From positions 62,515,749 to 62,579,748 of the forward strand of contig NC_092793.1 of NCBI RefSeq assembly GCF_918797505.1: DNA of 64,000 bases, written 5' to 3'. The notes beneath the pieces were generated by a model that had not been told where the DNA came from, did not search any database, and saw only the letters and a list, made by a program, of their open reading frames with translations. A program made the position numbers and the translations under genes. How positions within the stretch are numbered: the stretch's first letter is position 1; every line of letters starts with the position of its first letter. Shown here piece by piece: positions 1 to 12,247 of the stretch. This DNA is from Bemisia tabaci. Lineage: Eukaryota; Arthropoda; Insecta; Hemiptera; Aleyrodidae.

Positions 1-330
1 TTCCCGCGTCTGGGGCAGTTTTCTAATCACCGGAAACGAGCAAACGGTGGGCTCAGTGATTTCCGGAAGATGCCGAGTCGTTGTTGTTGTTCTTATTTTT
101 TCCTTCAGTTTGTTTACAAACCCAACGTGATCTCTTATAGTGGTCCATATACGCTTTATGCGGTAACCAAATCGATCAACTTTTAAATATCCAACACAAT
201 CCTTCTACATTTCATTTCACGATATCTTGAGCTCCGATTTTTAGGTTATGTTGTCAGTTTTAGTTGACCGGAAATAGCCGCGAGTTGCCGTTAATTGTTT
301 CCGTTAGAAAACTGCCCTCAGACGCGGGAA
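1..330. mobile_element. MITE with ~27-bp terminal inverted repeats
   Basis: The first 26 bases (TTCCCGCGTCTGGGGCAG and on) reappear as the reverse complement at 305-330 (CTGCCCTCAGACGCGGGAA), enclosing about 280 bp with no coding potential. This is the layout of a non-autonomous DNA transposon. The left end coincides with the window edge, so a target duplication cannot be checked and the true left boundary may lie outside. Confidence 0.6.
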
Positions 331-2373
331 ATTTGAAAAAGCGCGTTCCTATCAACGCAAATTGCGCAGTAAGGAGTGTATTTCAGACTTTTTCAATGTG
401 ACCATCGTAATTTTCGTGTCATTTAACCTCTATAAAGTCTATTCGCATGGCTGTATCTCTTGCATGCAACAGGCCCATTATAAGATAAATCGTTCTAAAT
501 AATTTGAATTCACAGGTTGGCTGCCTTTATGGGCCCAAACTTTGTTTGCGGAAGCATTGGTGGAGGCCAGATAGATTTTCGGAGTTTCACACGTGTTTGT
601 ACTCTCGCTATACAGGTGTTCTACCATGAGGTGGCATCATCAAGTTAAATCGATTAGTCACTTCATTAGTTTTTTTAAATTGTTTTTTTTTTTTATTTTA
701 TTCAAGTGGTTTATTTTTTTATGTTATGCTCATCTGCCTTTGATGAATGAATTTGCCTGCAAGATCGCAAATGTGCAGTCAGTTTTTGTCAAACCACTAA
801 TTTAAATTCGTAACCTTGTCATTTTTGTCCCAATTTGAGTGAGAATTTCAAATTCTCGAAATTTTTTGATTTTCGTCAAATAGAGGCACTGAAAATTACT
901 GATTTTTCCTATTAAGGTACTGAATTTCTTGGGAACGTACTGAAAAAGTACTGTTCAAGCACTGGTTTTTAGCCAGCCTGTTTTAGTAGACACCCTGATT
1001 GAGGCATCGTCAATCTTCTACATTATTTACAATGGTAGACCTGAATCAAATAAAATTTTTGGATTTCCCCCAAAAATGGCTACATGATTTGCAACCACGG
1101 TTTTTTGGAGAGTTTGTCTTGGGTCAACTCTATTGTCATCCTGACTTTTCCGTATTTTTCTACAACTTCTCTCTCCAAGCCTCTAACTTCTTTCTTCACT
1201 CATAAATTGTTAAATCTTTGTGATGGAGCTCTTGGTAAGGCTTGCAGGCTTTGGTAAAACAAAATTAATGGCAGGGTTACAATATTGCAAGTGGCGCAAT
1301 TCATCAGGGTATCATTTCTCTTGTTTCCTTCTGCCTCCCAGATTGTATGAATCTAAAGCTAAGCTCTGAAGCTCTAAGTACGAAAGCTAAGAGACCTTGC
1401 TTCTTACCTAATTTCTTGTTTATCTGCTGCCATCTATTTATATTGGTCCTAATGTATAACTTGTATTATTAAGGAGAGGTTACCATTACAAAATGTTGAC
1501 TACACCCCTCAAAATTTGGGATATGCGGAAAAGTAACTCATATCGATATAGAGTACCCTTGAATTTTTGTTTGGATACAAAATAAAAAATATCTGCGTTC
1601 TAAAAACAAAGAAAGGGGGAGGGTCGGGGATTGATCATGGAACTGTCTGTTGGGAAAGTTAGCATCCTGAGTGAGTACATCCCCTTCGTTTTAACGCATT
1701 AACTCAATTGGCAAAAAATTGATGGGGGTAGTGTGGTACTTTTGGATTACACTGAATTTTCATCGGTGTTTTATTTTGTTTTTGCTTTCTCGTGGTTGCA
1801 TACCCTACATCTTGTAGCAAAATTGTGGGGGGGGGGGGGGTAGCGTTTCTCTGTGGCGCGGCGGGGGAATCATATGGAAAGGGGGAAAAAATCTAATAAA
1901 TCCTGTAAACTATATCAGTACTCCAAAGCCAAAAGTTACCTGACTCCATTTCAGTTTTTTCGAGGTATCAGGGGAAAACTGTGCGATGGCTCCTTTGATA
2001 CCGATGTAAATCGCCATTTTTGAAACTCAGGAACTTATAACCGGCGCAAGATAGGGCTACGTTTTTCACACGTACACGGAACTGTTAATGGAGATTTCAA
2101 AAACGCCATTAACTCGATTTTTCCGTAATTGTGATTTAGGTAGCTTTTGGCTCTAGGGTACTGATATGTGGATAGCATTTTGCGCTTCGGAACTATGAGC
2201 AGTACAGTAGGTTTTCAGGAGAGCAACTTTTGCAAAAACCATTGGCGTTTTTCCTCAAAACGATCAATGTTGCGGTTTGATGGTTCATTTTATAGCTATA
2301 GAGTTCCTTTAACACCCTGTGTTCACAGATTCTTCGAAAACATCACACTGTTGCCAAAAATTACAAAAAAAGG
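331..2373. other. Non-coding stretch with repeat fragments
   Basis: No exon is recognisable and all ORFs are short and AT-biased. A 'GCAACAGGCCCAT' fragment near 468-480 matches the end of the foldback element at 41936-42546. The end TAGACACCCTGAT near 980-993 matches the right end of the MITE at 43738-44137. A 12-base G run lies at about 1828-1839. Confidence 0.5.
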
Positions 2374-4075
2374 CCATAGTTCCTTATTGCAAAATGAAGA
2401 ATCCGGGGAAGCTCATTTTGCAATTAGGAACTATAAATTGTTTTATCACTGACTGCATAGGAGAGACGACCCTGGTGTCACTTTTACACACTGGAGGGTT
2501 AACCCCAACAGAGAAAACACCCCTTCCTCCCATCATACCTGGAAGGGGGAGGTGCATTGTCCCTGCGGAAAGATATTCAACCAAAAACAGGATGTACCAA
2601 AAATATGGATACCTACAGACATGCTAATATTTCGAGAATGGTGGCAAATATTAACATGCAATTTGGACGGGAGGGTTTATAGATTCGATTGACATGAATC
2701 GATCGGAAAATGAAAGTGTGAATCGATCGACACCGGCTCGATCGAGAAATTATTGAAAAACCGGTGTCATGAATCCGACATGACCGACATGAATCGATCG
2801 AAAAGTTGGAACGTGAACCGATTGACGTGATTCGATCGGCATTGATTCGATTGACGACCGTGAATTGATCAAAAACATGCGAATCGATCGACAAATCCGT
2901 GAATCGATTGACAACCCCGTGAGTCGTTCGAAAAATCCGTGAATTGATCGATAAACCCGTGAATCGTGAAATTTTGAAAATTCGGAAATCCAAAGATTAG
3001 GGATGTGGCCCAAAATGCTATCTCGGCTCCTGATCAATCGATCTTGCTGACTTCCGGTACTAGGTGGTATTTTTGGACGAGAAACTAGAATTTCTAGTCA
3101 AATGTTGACAATTCGAAAATCCAAGATGGCGGATGTGGCCTAAAATGCTATCTCGACTCCTGTTCGACCGATCTCGCTGATTTTTGGTACTAGGGGGTAT
3201 TTTTGGACGGGAACTCGAATTTTTAGTCAAATTTCGAAAATTCGAGAATCCAAGATAGTGGATGTGGCCTAAAATGCTATTCCGGCTCGTGCTCGATCTA
3301 TATTGGTGAATCTTGGTGGGAGTGTCTAGGGACGGGAAACTCGAATTTTTGGTCTATTTTAAAAAATTCGAAAATCCAAGATGGTGGATGTGGCCGAAAA
3401 TGACCTTACTCGGGGAATCTTTCATTCCTCGGAGACACGGGTTTAAAGGGGAGCTCAGAAGACGCAACTTCAAACTTGTTTTTCGTGGATTGAAATTCGA
3501 AAAATACCGGCGAAAATTCTTGTGGCTTATGAGTAGTAAATACTTCAAAGAATGCAAAAATCAAAAAATTCCAAAACAAGCTTATTGTCAAAATTTGAAA
3601 AAATTTCAAAATTTCGAAATTTGGCTAGGAATTTGAGTTTCCCGTCCAAAAATACCCACTCGAACCAAAAATCAGCAAGATCGATCGAACAAGAGCCGAG
3701 ATAGCATTTTAGGCCTCATCCACCATCTTGAATTTTCGAATTTTCAAAATTTGGCCAGTAATTTGAGTTTCCCATCGATTAGTGCCTCATGGTACCAAAA
3801 TGTAGCAAGATCGATTGAACAGGAGCCGAGATAGCATTTTAGGTCACATCCGCCATCTTGGATTTTCGAATTTTCAAAATTAGACCAGAAATTCGAGTTT
3901 CCCGTCGTAAAATACTTCGTAGTACCAATAATCAGCAAGATCGATCGAACAGGAGCCGAGAATGCCGAGATAGCATTTTGCCGCCCTGCCTATAGTTCCG
4001 AATTGCAAAATGGGAAATCCGAGTTTCGCATTACGCAATAGGGAACCATAGTATAGGTCTGAATTACAAAATGAA
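2374..4075. mobile_element. Composite foldback of inverted tandem units
   Basis: Both edges hold small hairpins of one family: TAGTTCCTTATTGCAAAATG with its reverse complement at 2374-2436, and a diverged pair at 3993-4075. Between them lies a CGATCG-rich array (2683-2965). It is followed by about four direct ~128-bp units beginning 'CAAGATGG(C/T)GGATGTGGCC' (near 2989, 3120, 3249, 3376). The same unit then appears in reverse orientation, with 'CATC(C)GCCATCTTG' near 3711 and 3842. The middle (3400-3600) is unrelated spacer. The apparent ORFs here are by-products of the repeats. Treating it as one element is an inference; it could be several nested insertions. Confidence 0.5.
2683..2965. repeat. 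Degenerate CGATCG minisatellite
   Basis: About 14 imperfect copies of an ~18-20-bp motif, roughly GTGAATCGATCGACAA, run head to tail. The core CGATCG is self-complementary, so each unit can pair with others. The 126-codon minus-strand ORF across it only reads the repeat and shows no domain. Confidence 0.7.
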
Positions 4076-4617
4076 CCTCGCGCGATCCTGTGACGGCACA
4101 TTTTTGCGGCGTTCCTGAAGCGGGATACAAATCGTTTTTGAGGATTTTCTTTTTCTCAATAGTAAGTAAATACCCTCCTGATACGGAATTCATCCAAAAA
4201 AAAAAAAAAAAAAAAATCGAAAATTTGACCCTAGTTCCTTCTTGCATGAAGCTGTCCATGTAGTTCCTATACGAGTCAGAATTAGCCCTAGTTAGCAATG
4301 CGTGTCTGTAATAACGGTTGGCAAGGCTAGGATTTTTTCCATTTTGAAGAGTCAAAATGCATCATCTGAAACAAAAATTATCGCTGAGCATTAAAAATTG
4401 ATTTGTTAATTCCTGCTATATCTAATCTCCCTTGCTGATAACCAAACTCTAGTTTGCAAAATTATCCAAGTAAAAAAGCTTTGGTGCTTGATAAGCATTC
4501 CAGTAGTCATGACACCTTGCCTTCTTTCTTACTCGAACACATTCACACACAAAATGCACTAATATCTGGCGTGAAGCTTTTTCTTCACATACTCTTTCAA
4601 ACAGCAGCTGCAGTATA

Positions 4618-6096
4618 CAGGGTGTTTCAGACCACTCGTACCAGCACTTTTTCTCGGTTGCTTTAGGTCGTACGAAGTCGGGGACCGCGGGGTTGAAGAA
4701 GGAATTGACCCTAGGGAATTCGAATTTCGTGGTCTCGAAACCCCCCCCCCCCCCCACCTCCATGGGGGGGGGCAAAGGGGGGGGGGTCACAATGCTAAAA
4801 GTCGCGGTTCCTGACCGAATTGCGGATTAATCGTATCAGAATTGAAAAGCACGGAAAATTTCACGTGGAATTGACCCCTAAAAATCCATAATCGGCCCAT
4901 TCAAGGCCCAAAAATGATCCCCTAAAGAAGGGGCCAGTACCCCCTCCATAATTTTTCTTTGGTCTCAACATTGACGTAGATTCTCCAGAAAAAGATGGTT
5001 TCCCAGGTAATTGAACCCAAAAAATCCAAATTTCATGGTCCCGAAGCTCCTCTATTCCCCCTTGGGGGGTAAATGTGGGGCCCAATTTTAATAATCGGGG
5101 CTCCTTTCCGAATCGCAAATTGAGTGCATCCAAATTGAGGAGCAGAACATATTTACATCTTAAGTGACCCCCAAGAGTTCTAATTGACCCCCCTGAACGG
5201 CAGAAATTAACCCCCTGAAAAGAAAACCCTCCAAAAATTTCTCAAGATTCCTCTTTGTTCGCAAAATTGACGTCGATTCTCCAGAAAAAGACGGTTTTTT
5301 CCCAAAAGGACGGGTAGCGGAGCTGAGGGACCATGAAACTCAGAGTCCTCGAGGTCGATTACCTGGAAAACCGTCTTTTTCTGGAGAATCGACGTCAATT
5401 TGGCGACCAAAGAGGAATCTTGAGAAATTTTTGGAGGGGGCGAAGTCCCCCTTTTTAGGGGGTTAATTTCTGCCGTTCGGGGGGGTCAATTAGAACTCTT
5501 GGGGGTTACTTAAGATGTAAATGTGTTCTGCTCCTCAATTTGGATGCAATCAATTTGCGATTCGGAAAGGAGCCCCGATTTTTAAAATTGGGCCCCCCGT
5601 TTACCCCCCAAGGGGAGAATAGAGGAGCTTCGGGACCATGAAAGTTGGATTTCTTGGGTTCAATTACCTGGGTAACCATCTCTTTCTGGAGAATCTACAT
5701 CAATTTTGAGACCAAAGAGAAATTATGGAGGGGGTACTGGCCCCTTCTTTAGGGGATCATTTTTGGGCCTTGGATGGGCCGATTATGGATTTTTAGGGGT
5801 CAATTCCACGTGAAATTTTCCGTGCTTTTCAATTCTGATGCGATTAATCCGCAATTCGGTCGGGAACCGTGACTTTTAACATTGTGACCCCCCTTGACCC
5901 CTCCAGGGGAGGTGGGGGGGTTTCGGGACCACGAAATTCGGATTCCAAGGAATCCGAATTTCGGAGGTTTTCGCGGGGTTGAATAGGGAATTAACCCCAA
6001 GGGGGTTAATTCCCTATTCAACCCCGCGGTCCCCGACTTCGTACGACCTAAAACAACCGAGAAAAAGGCCTGGTATGGGTGGTCTGAAACACCCTG
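4618..6096. mobile_element. TA-flanked foldback element, family A
   Basis: The element starts CAGGGTGTTTCAGACCA and ends with the reverse complement, with TA on each side (4616-4617 and 6097-6098). Pairing runs almost the whole length: arms of about 700 bp fold around a centre near 5270-5400, where a segment containing ATTCTCCAGAAAAAG recurs inverted. TA target sites are typical of Tc1/mariner-type transposition. No transposase is present, so it would need one in trans. The arms contain long C or G runs (for example 4741-4755). Confidence 0.8.
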
Positions 6097-6098
6097 TA

Positions 6099-7806
6099 TG
6101 AGGACTTATTTGTAACAATAGCAGATGTGAAAAATTACCTTTTGCGAATCACGCTTAAAAAACTGTTTTGTTCACACAAAAATTTAATATGTTTGGCTCT
6201 GGCATAATGTACAAATCTTGAAGATCACATCTCAAGTATTTTCTCAAAATTTTCTTGATGCCAAAACAGTTCATGTGTTTCGGAAAGGTAATTTTTTAGA
6301 TCCGCTATTGTTACAGATAAGTCTTCATTTATGTTTTGTAATGGCTTATTCCCTATTGCACAGGATTTCATCTAGGTAGCTGCACTCTCCTATATCAACA
6401 GGCAACAGTTCCTTTGCATTGTTGCAGGAATATTTTGCCGTAACAACCACATAATAATAAGTTACTGAACTTCCCCCTTTTATCTCATCTTTAGAGTTGG
6501 ACTAACTACTTTATTTCTTAAAGTATTCGAGGGATGTGAACTATTTTTCTCCGAAGCCTACAATAAACTTAAAATGCAGCTTAATAATATTCCAGTGTCG
6601 GGTTATTTCAATTTTCTTACCTGCTTTGTCCAAAATCCCTCATGACTCACTAGCAAATTTGACTGAATATGAAAATGGCATGTCTTAAGTGATCATAGTT
6701 CTTCTCAATTTAGAAATGCCCAGCAATCTTGATGATGTAAGGTCTTGGAACCTACACTTATTAAAAATTGGCACAAGAGTCACAGGTTTTGATAAATAGG
6801 CTCCCACAGGTTTCAGTATAGGTTTTCATGAAACTGGCAATGCGTCGTATGCTCTCAGTCTTATCCTTATCTCAACAAGTTTCATGGCTGGTCCGCTTAT
6901 TGAGTTTTTACAACAACAGCCACTTGTCTCTCATTTCGCTTGTCAGGTGCGTTTTCCTCTCCTTTTACAATTTTTAGTTTTCCAATCTAATTTTAACGAT
7001 TTAACTATTCTAAATTTTTTTCTCTTTTTTCCCATCCCATTTTACACAGTGAGAATATCTTATCATTCCAAAATCTCTTTTCTATGTCAATAAGTGAAGT
7101 GTCCAGTACTTAAATCACCTACTGTCACCATGTGCTGTTCGTTGTTCATCCTTAGTTCTTTTCTGCTTTCTGCAGTGTGTTTAACAACTCGTTTTTCTTA
7201 TATTGGGTGAAATATTCACGAGAAGTATCAACTTCTAATAGTAGTTCCTTGTAACTTCGCCTTCCTCTCGAGCAGGGTAGAGCATCTGAAGAAGGTAGTA
7301 AACTTTATTTCTCATTAGTGACGAATCAGGAAATTCAGTCAGGGAACCTTGAAGTTTCTTGGCCTGCCAAAATGTCTAAATGTTTCTGATCACACCAATG
7401 CACTCCATCTGCAGAGGTCGATTCTTAATACTGGAATCCCTATCTTACTTAGTGATCTAATTTTAATTTTGTGAAGAGAATTTTTATTCCCACTATTTGT
7501 GAAAGGTTGGAGAATTTTTGGATTAAGTACCTCGGACAGGCAAACTGAAGGACTTTGCACGAAACACTAAGAAATTCGATGTTGGCCAAATTTCTAGTTT
7601 TTTATCCTATCCTACTATGTATCAAAATCCTATACCTAATTGTGTAAGCACTGTGCGGACCACACTAACAACCTTATATCTTTGGGCTTATTTCCAATGA
7701 CTCTTTTCAGCAGGAATTTAAGCACCGCTGAGCCCTTTTTATATTTTTTATTACAGCCCCAAAAATTGTGGTGAATTTGAACATTTTGTGTCATCAGTTG
7801 AGCAAG
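6099..7806. other. Non-coding stretch, nothing recognised
   Basis: AT-rich sequence with no convincing exon, RNA gene or terminal inverted repeat. The short ORF at 6884-7093 is hydrophobic but AT-biased and shows no family signature. Confidence 0.5.
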
Positions 7807-8100
7807 CAAATCATCATCATCATCATTAATATAAACTTCGAAGGATTCTGCCTTTTTCTATTTCACTCGAGGGGAAGTGTCCCCTCCCGGACTCTCTTCC
7901 CCACCCGGTGACTGACGCTGCGCTGTGCTGAACGGTTCAGCCTGAACCTTTCCCCTACGTCTGGCCGTTCCCCACTCCTCTGTCAATCGAACCATATGCC
8001 ACCGCTTACGTATAGTCGCTCGCCCCCCCAGGTACCTACCGGCCAGCGGTCAGTTGATGATAAATCTCGCTCATGCTCCTACGCAGCTACGCATTGATTA
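7807..8100. repeat. (ATC)n tract and adjoining GC-rich unit, possible retroelement tail
   Basis: A short (ATC)n tract at 7807-7824 sits against a GC-richer stretch (about 7850-8090) that stands out from its AT-rich surroundings. A trinucleotide tract next to a compositionally distinct unit is common at the 3' end of LINEs or SINEs inserted on the minus strand. No protein similarity was seen, so the assignment is weak. Confidence 0.25.
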
Positions 8101-8248
8101 CCTACGCCAGCGAATTACTTTCCAAATAATTAGAATTTCTTCGATAATAGTTTTCTTTATTTATTCGACGGTATTTTTTCTCTGTTTTACTGTGATTTCC
8201 TTGGTTCTCTACTGTATTTGACTGTGTTGAAATTTATATTAATACTCA

Positions 8249-8534
8249 CACGGAGAAAAAACTTCGTGCATGGGACCCGACGTTGAGATCATATGAATCT
8301 CTTAAAACTTGAGGTCCAGCTGCCGAAATTCGGGTCAGAAATCTGAAACACTTCGGTATGCACCGAGTACTTCAGATGTGTGACCTGAAACCTTCGGTAT
8401 ATACCGAACTACTTCAATTGTCTGACCCGAACTTCGGCAGATGGACCTTAACTTTTCGGATGCGTGATCCGAAAACTTCAGAGATCCATATGATCTCAGC
8501 TTCGGGTTCCATGCACAAAATTTTTTTCTCCGTG
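8249..8534. mobile_element. MITE, CACGGAGAAAA family
   Basis: Terminal inverted repeats CACGGAGAAAAAACTTCGTG and the reverse complement bound 286 bp. The interior is built of iterated ~35-45-bp steps containing ACTTCGG or ACTTCAG with alternating orientation, so it resembles repeated copies of its own subterminal motif. It has no coding capacity. The related end CACTGAAAAAAAAGTTCGG occurs near 21720-21738. Confidence 0.75.
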
Positions 8535-8774
8535 TTTCCTTTTAGGGGACGCAACTAAAATTTCAGTAAATTTTTTCAGAAAAGTAAAAAAAGTGGCTAA
8601 CAATGGTTCCTCACCTTCTCGTGGTGTTGGCTGTTTTACTAAGTGGGAACCGTCCATAAGATATAGACTATTTCTTGCCCTGCCATTATTATTCTACAAG
8701 TTAATTGTGGAATGAGAATTTCATAATGTTTTCTATGAAATCTTCAAAATATAGTGATAAAAAATTTGCAACTA

Positions 8775-8894
8775 CTACAAAATCGGCTCGCGAAGCGAGC
8801 CGAATGTCACTCGCGCAGCGAGTGACCGGGGGTCCAGGGGGCGTAGCCCCCGGCCAGGTGTGACGGGCGCGCGAAGCGCGCCCAGAACGGCTAG
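8775..8894 (+). mobile_element. Helitron-like 3' end with GC hairpins
   Basis: Consecutive GC hairpins are seen, including GGGGGCGTAGCCCCC at about 8836-8850 and GGGCGCGCGAAGCGCGCCC at about 8865-8883. They are followed after seven bases by CTAG and then T. Helitrons typically end in a hairpin about 10 bases before CTRR and insert before T. The same layout recurs at 30976 and 38587. The 5' end was not located and no Rep/helicase is visible. Confidence 0.4.
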
Positions 8895-9638
8895 TATAAA
8901 GATAAGCATGCAAGTACTAGACAAGTCTTACCTCACTCGCTAACACTAAGAGATGGGCGTGATTAATGACTCTACATTGTAAAATCCGGAGGCATGTTAG
9001 GCGGAGAGGAAGCTAAGATGCATAATAGAAATTTGTATTATATCCTGGTCAATCTCTAAAGTACCCCGTCTCTCGTACCCCCTCATAGGTTTTTCGAGGC
9101 TCACAGTCCTTCCCTGCTCATAGGCTCTGCCTTGATTCAAAGTGTCCAATGCTTTAATACCCCTTACACACCTTTATCTTTTGCAGGAAATAATTGTGCC
9201 TCCCAGTACATATTTAGTGCTCTAAATGTTCTTTTGAGAAAACGGGCTCAAAAGCGTCTGACTGGAAAATTTTATTGAATAAGCCTCCATTCTTTGTCAA
9301 ATCGCTACTAATGAAAAGAAAAAAAAAAAAAAAATCGTTTGGATGATTATACATCAACATATTTTATTTCAACTACATTGTAAGGGTATTTTTCATTTTC
9401 ATGTCAGGCAAGACAGCCGTAAGTGCTATCTTCTGCATGCGCTCGTGGTTGCGTCTTGGACACACAACAAGCATATTTTCAGGTTAGGAATTGGGAAAAG
9501 AGGGCGACCTCTTTACTTTGAAGCACTGTTTCCATTGGCTCTCTGGAGGAATAATGTAATTTGCGGCTGTTTTGTCTGAAACTACTTCATTTTTTCCGCA
9601 ATTACGGCTTTCTCATTTGTCTCGTTTTCATACAATAA
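8895..9638. other. Non-coding spacer
   Basis: No gene or repeat structure was recognised apart from a short A run near 9319-9334. Confidence 0.5.
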
Positions 9639-9762
9639 CGAGGGTAATCCCAAAAGTCTTGCGCGGTTCGCTCCTACTTCAAAACTATTAAAGATGGGGA
9701 AAATCCGATTAGATGCGCATATTATGCGGCATACTTTCAGCTTTAATCCAAGCCCAAGTTTT

Positions 9763-11480
9763 AGTGTATTTTCCGAAGGAAAGATACACTATTGCGTTCT
9801 CCCTATTGGTGGGACCTAGACTTGGGACCATGTAAAGAGCACCGATCTCGAGTCGTAGATCACGAATATATGTATACAGGGTGTACCAAAAGTCCGTCCC
9901 ACCCCTGCTAACTTTTGAACGAATTGGGCTAGGGTAATGCAACTTTGGGAATGTTCCTATCTCAAAGGGGACCATCTTTTTTTTTGGGGGGGGGGGTCTA
10001 AATTTTGGTCCCTCCTCGGGGGGGGGGGGGGCGCGGGGGGCCCCAACTTTTTTTTTTTTCAAATGGCAACCCCTATCTTGTGATACCTCATTCTAAAGAA
10101 CATAAAAAACTAAGAATTTTGGCGCAAACCGCAGATCCATATCTTAATTTTTGACCGAGTTATGATAGGTCAAAGGTCAAATTTGACCTATTTTCAAAAA
10201 ATCAACTCCGGTTCAAATTATCGTCAAGAAAAAAATAAAACGGGAAAATTTACCAAATTGTATCCGCTTTTAAGTAAAAATTGCAGAAATCACTTCGATT
10301 TAATTTTAAGGGGGGGGGGGGGGGGCTCGGACCCCCAAATACGTCAATTCAAAGGTCATTCAATTTTCCCGCGAAATAAGCCAATTTCCCCTAGATTTGC
10401 CTCCACATTATCTCAGAAAGGTCAAAATCAGTTCAATGCTCTTTCAAATGAGGTATCACAAGATAGGGGTTGCCATTTGAAAAAAAAGTCGGGGGCCCCC
10501 CAAATTTTGGTCCCCCCCCCCCCCGAGGGGGGACCAAAATTTAGACCCCCCCAAAAGATGGTCCCTTTTGAGATAGGAACATTCCCAAAGTTTCATTACC
10601 CTAGCTCAATTCGTTCAAAAGTTTGCAGGGGTGGGACGGACTTTTGGTACACCCTGTATGTCATTCATTTTCTGTCATTATATATATATATATATATATA
10701 CATATACACACACAAAGAAATATCATATAATATTTCTATTATAAAATAATATATGTATGTGTATTTCAGCCAGCGTGAGGATTTTTCAGTTTTCAGAGCG
10801 TTGAGCGGCAGTTAATTTTTAAGTCTCTTGAAACGAAACTTCTGGGGTTTATAGTCCTCTCAGAGTAGTTTTAAACTGTGAAGAAAAATTCGGGATACGT
10901 TAATTACTTTTCGCACAGCGAGGGGTCAAAGTGGGGGGAGGTTTAATTTTGTCCACGCGATAACTCGAGTAAAAATGAATATTTTGAGCTGAAATTTTGA
11001 TGGTAGTTAGATATCTACTAAGACTGGTTTCCTATTGAATTTCAGCGAAATCGGCCAACGCGTTCCATAATAGTGGCAATTTACCGTTTTGACGGGTGAA
11101 GGGGAGGGGGTAGGAGTTGCGCAGCCAAGGGAAACTGTTTCTTGAAACATATCTGTGGCAAGAGGGGTAGGGTAAATGATTTCACTCCCCAATGTGACAC
11201 TACCCTTCGGAAAATACACTCATGCCGCGGTAAATGCGCGGACTACAAAAAGAACCGTCCCCTACTTGCCGGCAACCCCACGGAAAATCCTTGCCGCTTG
11301 CGGCAGGGTTTTTAGTGTATTTTCCGAAGAAAATACACTATTGCATTCTCCCATGATGTCGGACCCAGACCTGAGACATTGTGAAGAGCACCGATCACGG
11401 GTCGTAGATCACGAAAATATATGCCATTCAAATTAATGTGTATGTATATATGTATGTATATATGTATGTATGTATGTATG

Positions 11481-11514
<34 letters not shown>

Positions 11515-11544
11515 TGTATGTATATATGTATGTATGTATGTATT
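9763..11544. mobile_element. Insertion inside the mariner left inverted repeat
   Basis: The mariner arm stops after 'GCCCAAGTTTT' and resumes at 'TTTTTAAAAATGGGATG'. The insertion starts with the near-palindrome AGTGTATTTTC-CGAAG-GAAA-GATACACT. A second copy of the first ~110 bases begins at 11316 and runs to the TATG microsatellite. The first copy is itself broken by a foldback at 9877-10656. The segment at 10900-11090 is similar to 24105-24260 (shared GTGGGGGGAGGTT and CGCGATAACTCG), so this is a dispersed family. Class unknown. Confidence 0.55.
9877..10656. mobile_element. TA-flanked foldback element, family C
   Basis: The element starts CAGGGTGTACCAAAAGTCC and ends with its reverse complement, with TA at 9875-9876 and 10657-10658. 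The outer ~190 bp of each arm pair closely and contain poly-G/poly-C tracts. The interior ORF across 10162-10749 runs out of the element and looks fortuitous. A diverged fragment of the same family lies at about 47690-47765 ('CAAATGGCAACTCCTAT'). Confidence 0.8.
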
Positions 11545-11545
11545 T
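11438..11545. repeat. (TATG)n / (TATA) microsatellite
   Basis: About 105 bases of TATG units with TATA interruptions. ORFs on both strands here are repeat artefacts (MYVYMYV on plus; YIHTYIHT on minus). Confidence 0.95.
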
Positions 11546-11796
11546 TTTAAAAATGGGATGAACCGGACGCTCAAGCGGTCATTTCTCCCGCGCCGCCTTC
11601 GATGCGTTTCCCGCCACCGCCAAGCGCGCAGTATCCGTAGTAAGTGAAATATGCGGACGATTACGGCCAATCTGATCCGATCGCATTGAAATCCTTATCA
11701 ATATTTTCACCAGGTTGTTACCCTGTTCAGCATACTATTTTTTAGGCCTCAGATGGTGAGTGTAATCAGTGTTCTTTCGATATTTATGCAAGCTTA

Positions 11797-12041
11797 TTGT
11801 ATAAAGTGTGTTGTAAAGTTATGGCACTTTCAAAGCCAGAGAACTGTGAAGTTCGGTCAGTAATTCAAATTTTGACTTTGGTGGGTGTTTTTAGGCCATG
11901 TGACATACTTCAAGTAGTTTACGGGGAAAATGCGATGAGCGATGGAAATGTCCGAAGGTTGAGCCAATCGTTTCGCGAAGGAGAACTGAAGTGCACGATG
12001 AAGCCCGAGATGGCAGGCCAAGTGTGATTGTTAGTGACTTA
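11797..12041 (+). pseudogene. Mariner transposase N-terminal fragment
   Basis: The translation contains KPENCEVRSVIQILTLVGV, then VYGENAMSDGNVRRLSQSF, and, after a frameshift near 11990, VHDEARDGRPSV. This matches the paired helix-turn-helix DNA-binding domain and the following GRP linker of mariner transposases as I know the family. Only the first ~80 residues survive. The reading is broken by the frameshift and then by the palindrome at 12042. The catalytic domain is missing, so it cannot be functional. Confidence 0.8.
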
Positions 12042-12247
12042 CAAGGGGAGCTTCCCAAGTGTAACCGGAATTTCGAGTTGAAATTTCGCATGAAGATACT
12101 AGAGATGATTTTAGGGATGCCGTATTTTTTCGTTTTTTCGAATGGGGTCGGGAAAGCCCTCAAAAAGAGGGCTAAAGATGCGGAAAAAACGCGTGCGCTA
12201 GCGGCACAAGGTAAACGTAGGTGATAGAGGCCCTCCATCCTTATCAG

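Noticed and set aside
2613..2993. 126-codon minus-strand ORF rich in Ser/Arg/Ile/Asp
   Set aside because: It exactly covers the CGATCG minisatellite, and its periodic residues follow the DNA repeat.
10162..10749. 195-codon ORF on the plus strand
   Set aside because: It runs through a foldback arm, poly-G tracts and a TA microsatellite, and leaves the element at its right end. The protein is low-complexity with no domain, so it is a by-product of repeat sequence.
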